Positions 22,098 to 23,408 of a stretch of 23,408 nucleotides of DNA are shown piece by piece. The stretch covers positions 91,789 to 115,196 of the forward strand of contig DHLX01000009.1 in NCBI GenBank assembly GCA_002405475.1, in the 5' to 3' direction. Every line of letters begins with the position of its first letter. Within the stretch, counting starts at the first letter, position 1. A program made the position numbers and the translations under genes. This stretch comes from Burkholderiales bacterium UBA4657 (GTDB taxonomy: Bacteria > Pseudomonadota > Gammaproteobacteria > Burkholderiales > Burkholderiaceae_E). The notes beneath the pieces were generated by a model that did not search any database, was not told the DNA's origin, and saw only the letters and a program-made list of their open reading frames with translations.

Positions 22098-23408
22098 TCA
22101 GGCAATACCTTCGAGTAATTTTTGTGCGCGTGACTGCTGTTGCGGGTCACCGCCGCGCACCACTTCTTCAAGTAACTCCTTGGCACCTTCACGGTCGCCA
22201 ATTTCCTGGTAGGCGGCGGCAAGATCGAGTTTGGTCGCCATTTCCTGTTGTCTGGCGGCCGCCGGGTCAGCCGCAATCGACTCGAAACTGGCAGGTGATG
22301 CCGCAGGTTTACCCGAATCAAGATCAAGGCTGATACTGGAAAGATCCTGTGCGGGAATGTTGACCGACGAAACAGAACTCGAGGGCAGATTCAAATCGAA
22401 GTCCAGGGAAACTTTTGCAGGTTCTTTGGGCTCGATTGATGGCGCCTTAGCGCCCGAAGCAGGCAACTGCCCCAGATTGAAATCTAGCGCACCTGACGGC
22501 TGGGTAGCCCCCAAAGACGTATTAGCCGCTGAGAGACGAGGCTCTTGCATTGACATGTTCTGTGCTCTGCCAGTGGAAATATCCGCAGAACCAGCGCCCG
22601 ATAAACTGGTTGTCCGTTCAGCAATTGGCACTGGAGTCGGCTGAGTATTAGCATCCAGATCAAAATCAACCGGTATCGGTGCCGAACTTAAAGCGGTACG
22701 GAAATCATCTTGCCGCGGCTCTGCCATTGTTGGAAGCATCTGTGTTTGCCTGGATGAGTCGCCCTGGGCACCGTATAAGGGATTGCGGGGATCTATTGAA
22801 CGCCCTAATTCAGACGCTCGTGCCCAGTCTTCACCGTCACCATTAGTTTGTTGGTACAGTTCACCGGCCAAGCTACTAAAACTGCCCAAATCTTTACGAT
22901 TGGCATAAATTTCCAAAAGCTTGACACGAATTGCATGACGGTCGGGAGTGACTTTCAATGCCTCTTTTAATATCTCTTCTGCCTGGGTATCACGTCCATA
23001 AGCAATATAGACATCTGCTTCTGCAATCGGGTCAACCTCGTTAGAATCGATCTGGCTGGCAGAGGGAGTGAAGCTAGAGTTAAATGTCGAATCATTGGTA
23101 TCTACCGACTTGCCGCCCGTAGCACCAAAAATGGAATTCGACTTAAGATCATCACCCGCCAAAATACTGTCCTGGAACTTGACAAGCTTCTTGGCCTGAC
23201 GGCGGCGGTACCATACCAGGCCACCACCTATCAAAGCCAGGAACAGGGCGACCCCGCCAAGCACTAAAGGATTTTGCAGTAACGCAGAGAGGATGTCTTT
23301 ATCCTCTGCTGGAGCAGGCGCAGGTGTTTTAGGTGGTTCTTTTTTGGGCGGTGCAGCTTTGGCAGCCTCGGTTTTCGGCGGTTCAGCCTTGGGAGCTTCA
23401 GCTTTCGG
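22098..23408 (-). CDS. fimV: FimV-family peptidoglycan-binding/pilus-assembly protein, C-terminal part
   Basis: 436 residues are visible; the frame is open to the window edge, so the N-terminal LysM region lies outside. It begins with a Pro/Lys/Ala-rich linker (repeats like KAEPPK), then a membrane helix (NPLVLGGVALFLALIGGGLVWY, about 47-68). The acidic cytoplasmic part follows, with DPIAEADVYIAYGRDTQAEEILKEAL as a TPR-like repeat. The conserved FimV C-terminal domain is LDLAAAYQEIGDREGAKELLEEVVRGGD...QQQSRAQKLLEGIA. FimV organises polar type IV pilus and signalling proteins in Pseudomonas; here a polar or division-linked role is inferred. The place before truA is the usual one. Confidence 0.93.
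   Translation of the reverse strand, partial: PKAEAPKAEPPKTEAAKAAPPKKEPPKTPAPAPAEDKDILSALLQNPLVLGGVALFLALIGGGLVWYRRRQAKKLVKFQDSILAGDDLKSNSIFGATGGKSVDTNDSTFNSSFTPSASQIDSNEVDPIAEADVYIAYGRDTQAEEILKEALKVTPDRHAIRVKLLEIYANRKDLGSFSSLAGELYQQTNGDGEDWARASELGRSIDPRNPLYGAQGDSSRQTQMLPTMAEPRQDDFRTALSSAPIPVDFDLDANTQPTPVPIAERTTSLSGAGSADISTGRAQNMSMQEPRLSAANTSLGATQPSGALDFNLGQLPASGAKAPSIEPKEPAKVSLDFDLNLPSSSVSSVNIPAQDLSSISLDLDSGKPAASPASFESIAADPAAARQQEMATKLDLAAAYQEIGDREGAKELLEEVVRGGDPQQQSRAQKLLEGIA

Noticed and set aside
1..23408. CRISPR arrays, tRNA or rRNA genes
   Set aside because: No regularly spaced direct repeats and no T-arm or rRNA-like sequence were noticed on either strand.

Overview
The window carries the bacterial chromosome of a betaproteobacterium (a Nitrosomonadales-like lineage is my guess, not proven). 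The reasons are the order fimV-truA-trpF-trpB-trpA-accD-folC-SPOR gene-cvpA-purF-metZ, known from beta- and gammaproteobacteria, and the sulfite reductase-DUF934-cysH block. Nearly every gene lies on the minus strand, so transcription runs from high to low coordinates.

Right part (23408 to 11090): the 3' end of fimV with a clear intrinsic terminator. Then comes a tightly packed housekeeping run, with several ATGA/TGATG stop-start overlaps: truA, trpF, trpB, trpA, accD, folC, a SPOR-domain gene, cvpA and purF. A Clp-fold serine proteinase of the SDH family sits between purF and metZ. metZ has its own leader: a sigma70-type promoter, an RNA matching the SAM-II (SAM-alpha) riboswitch, and an intrinsic terminator just before the start codon. 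This implies SAM feedback on homocysteine synthesis by direct sulfhydrylation.

Middle part (about 11030 to 2950): an accessory block that looks AT-richer than its flanks. It holds a DUF3592 membrane protein and a TonB-linked uptake cassette. The cassette contains a small DUF2946 protein, a TonB-dependent receptor, a four-helix PepSY membrane protein with a His/Met-rich segment, ExbB, ExbD and an exported dienelactone-hydrolase-like enzyme. No TonB gene is present. I infer import of a metal or metal-chelate, with reduction and possibly ester cleavage of the ligand in the periplasm. Next come a small GNAT-like gene and a scar in which the 5' end of an IS3-type element lies between the N-terminal stump of a flavoprotein gene and the C-terminal stump of an EF-hand gene. 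A small two-helix membrane ORF ends the block.

Left part (2877 to 1): assimilatory sulfate reduction genes, namely sulfite/nitrite-type reductase (TTG start, Shine-Dalgarno inside a hairpin), DUF934 protein and cysH, overlapping head to tail. Together with metZ they run from activated sulfate through sulfide to homocysteine. No tRNA, rRNA or CRISPR array was seen. The most interesting signals are the metZ SAM-II leader, the TonB/PepSY/hydrolase cassette, the SDH proteinase gene and the IS deletion scar.
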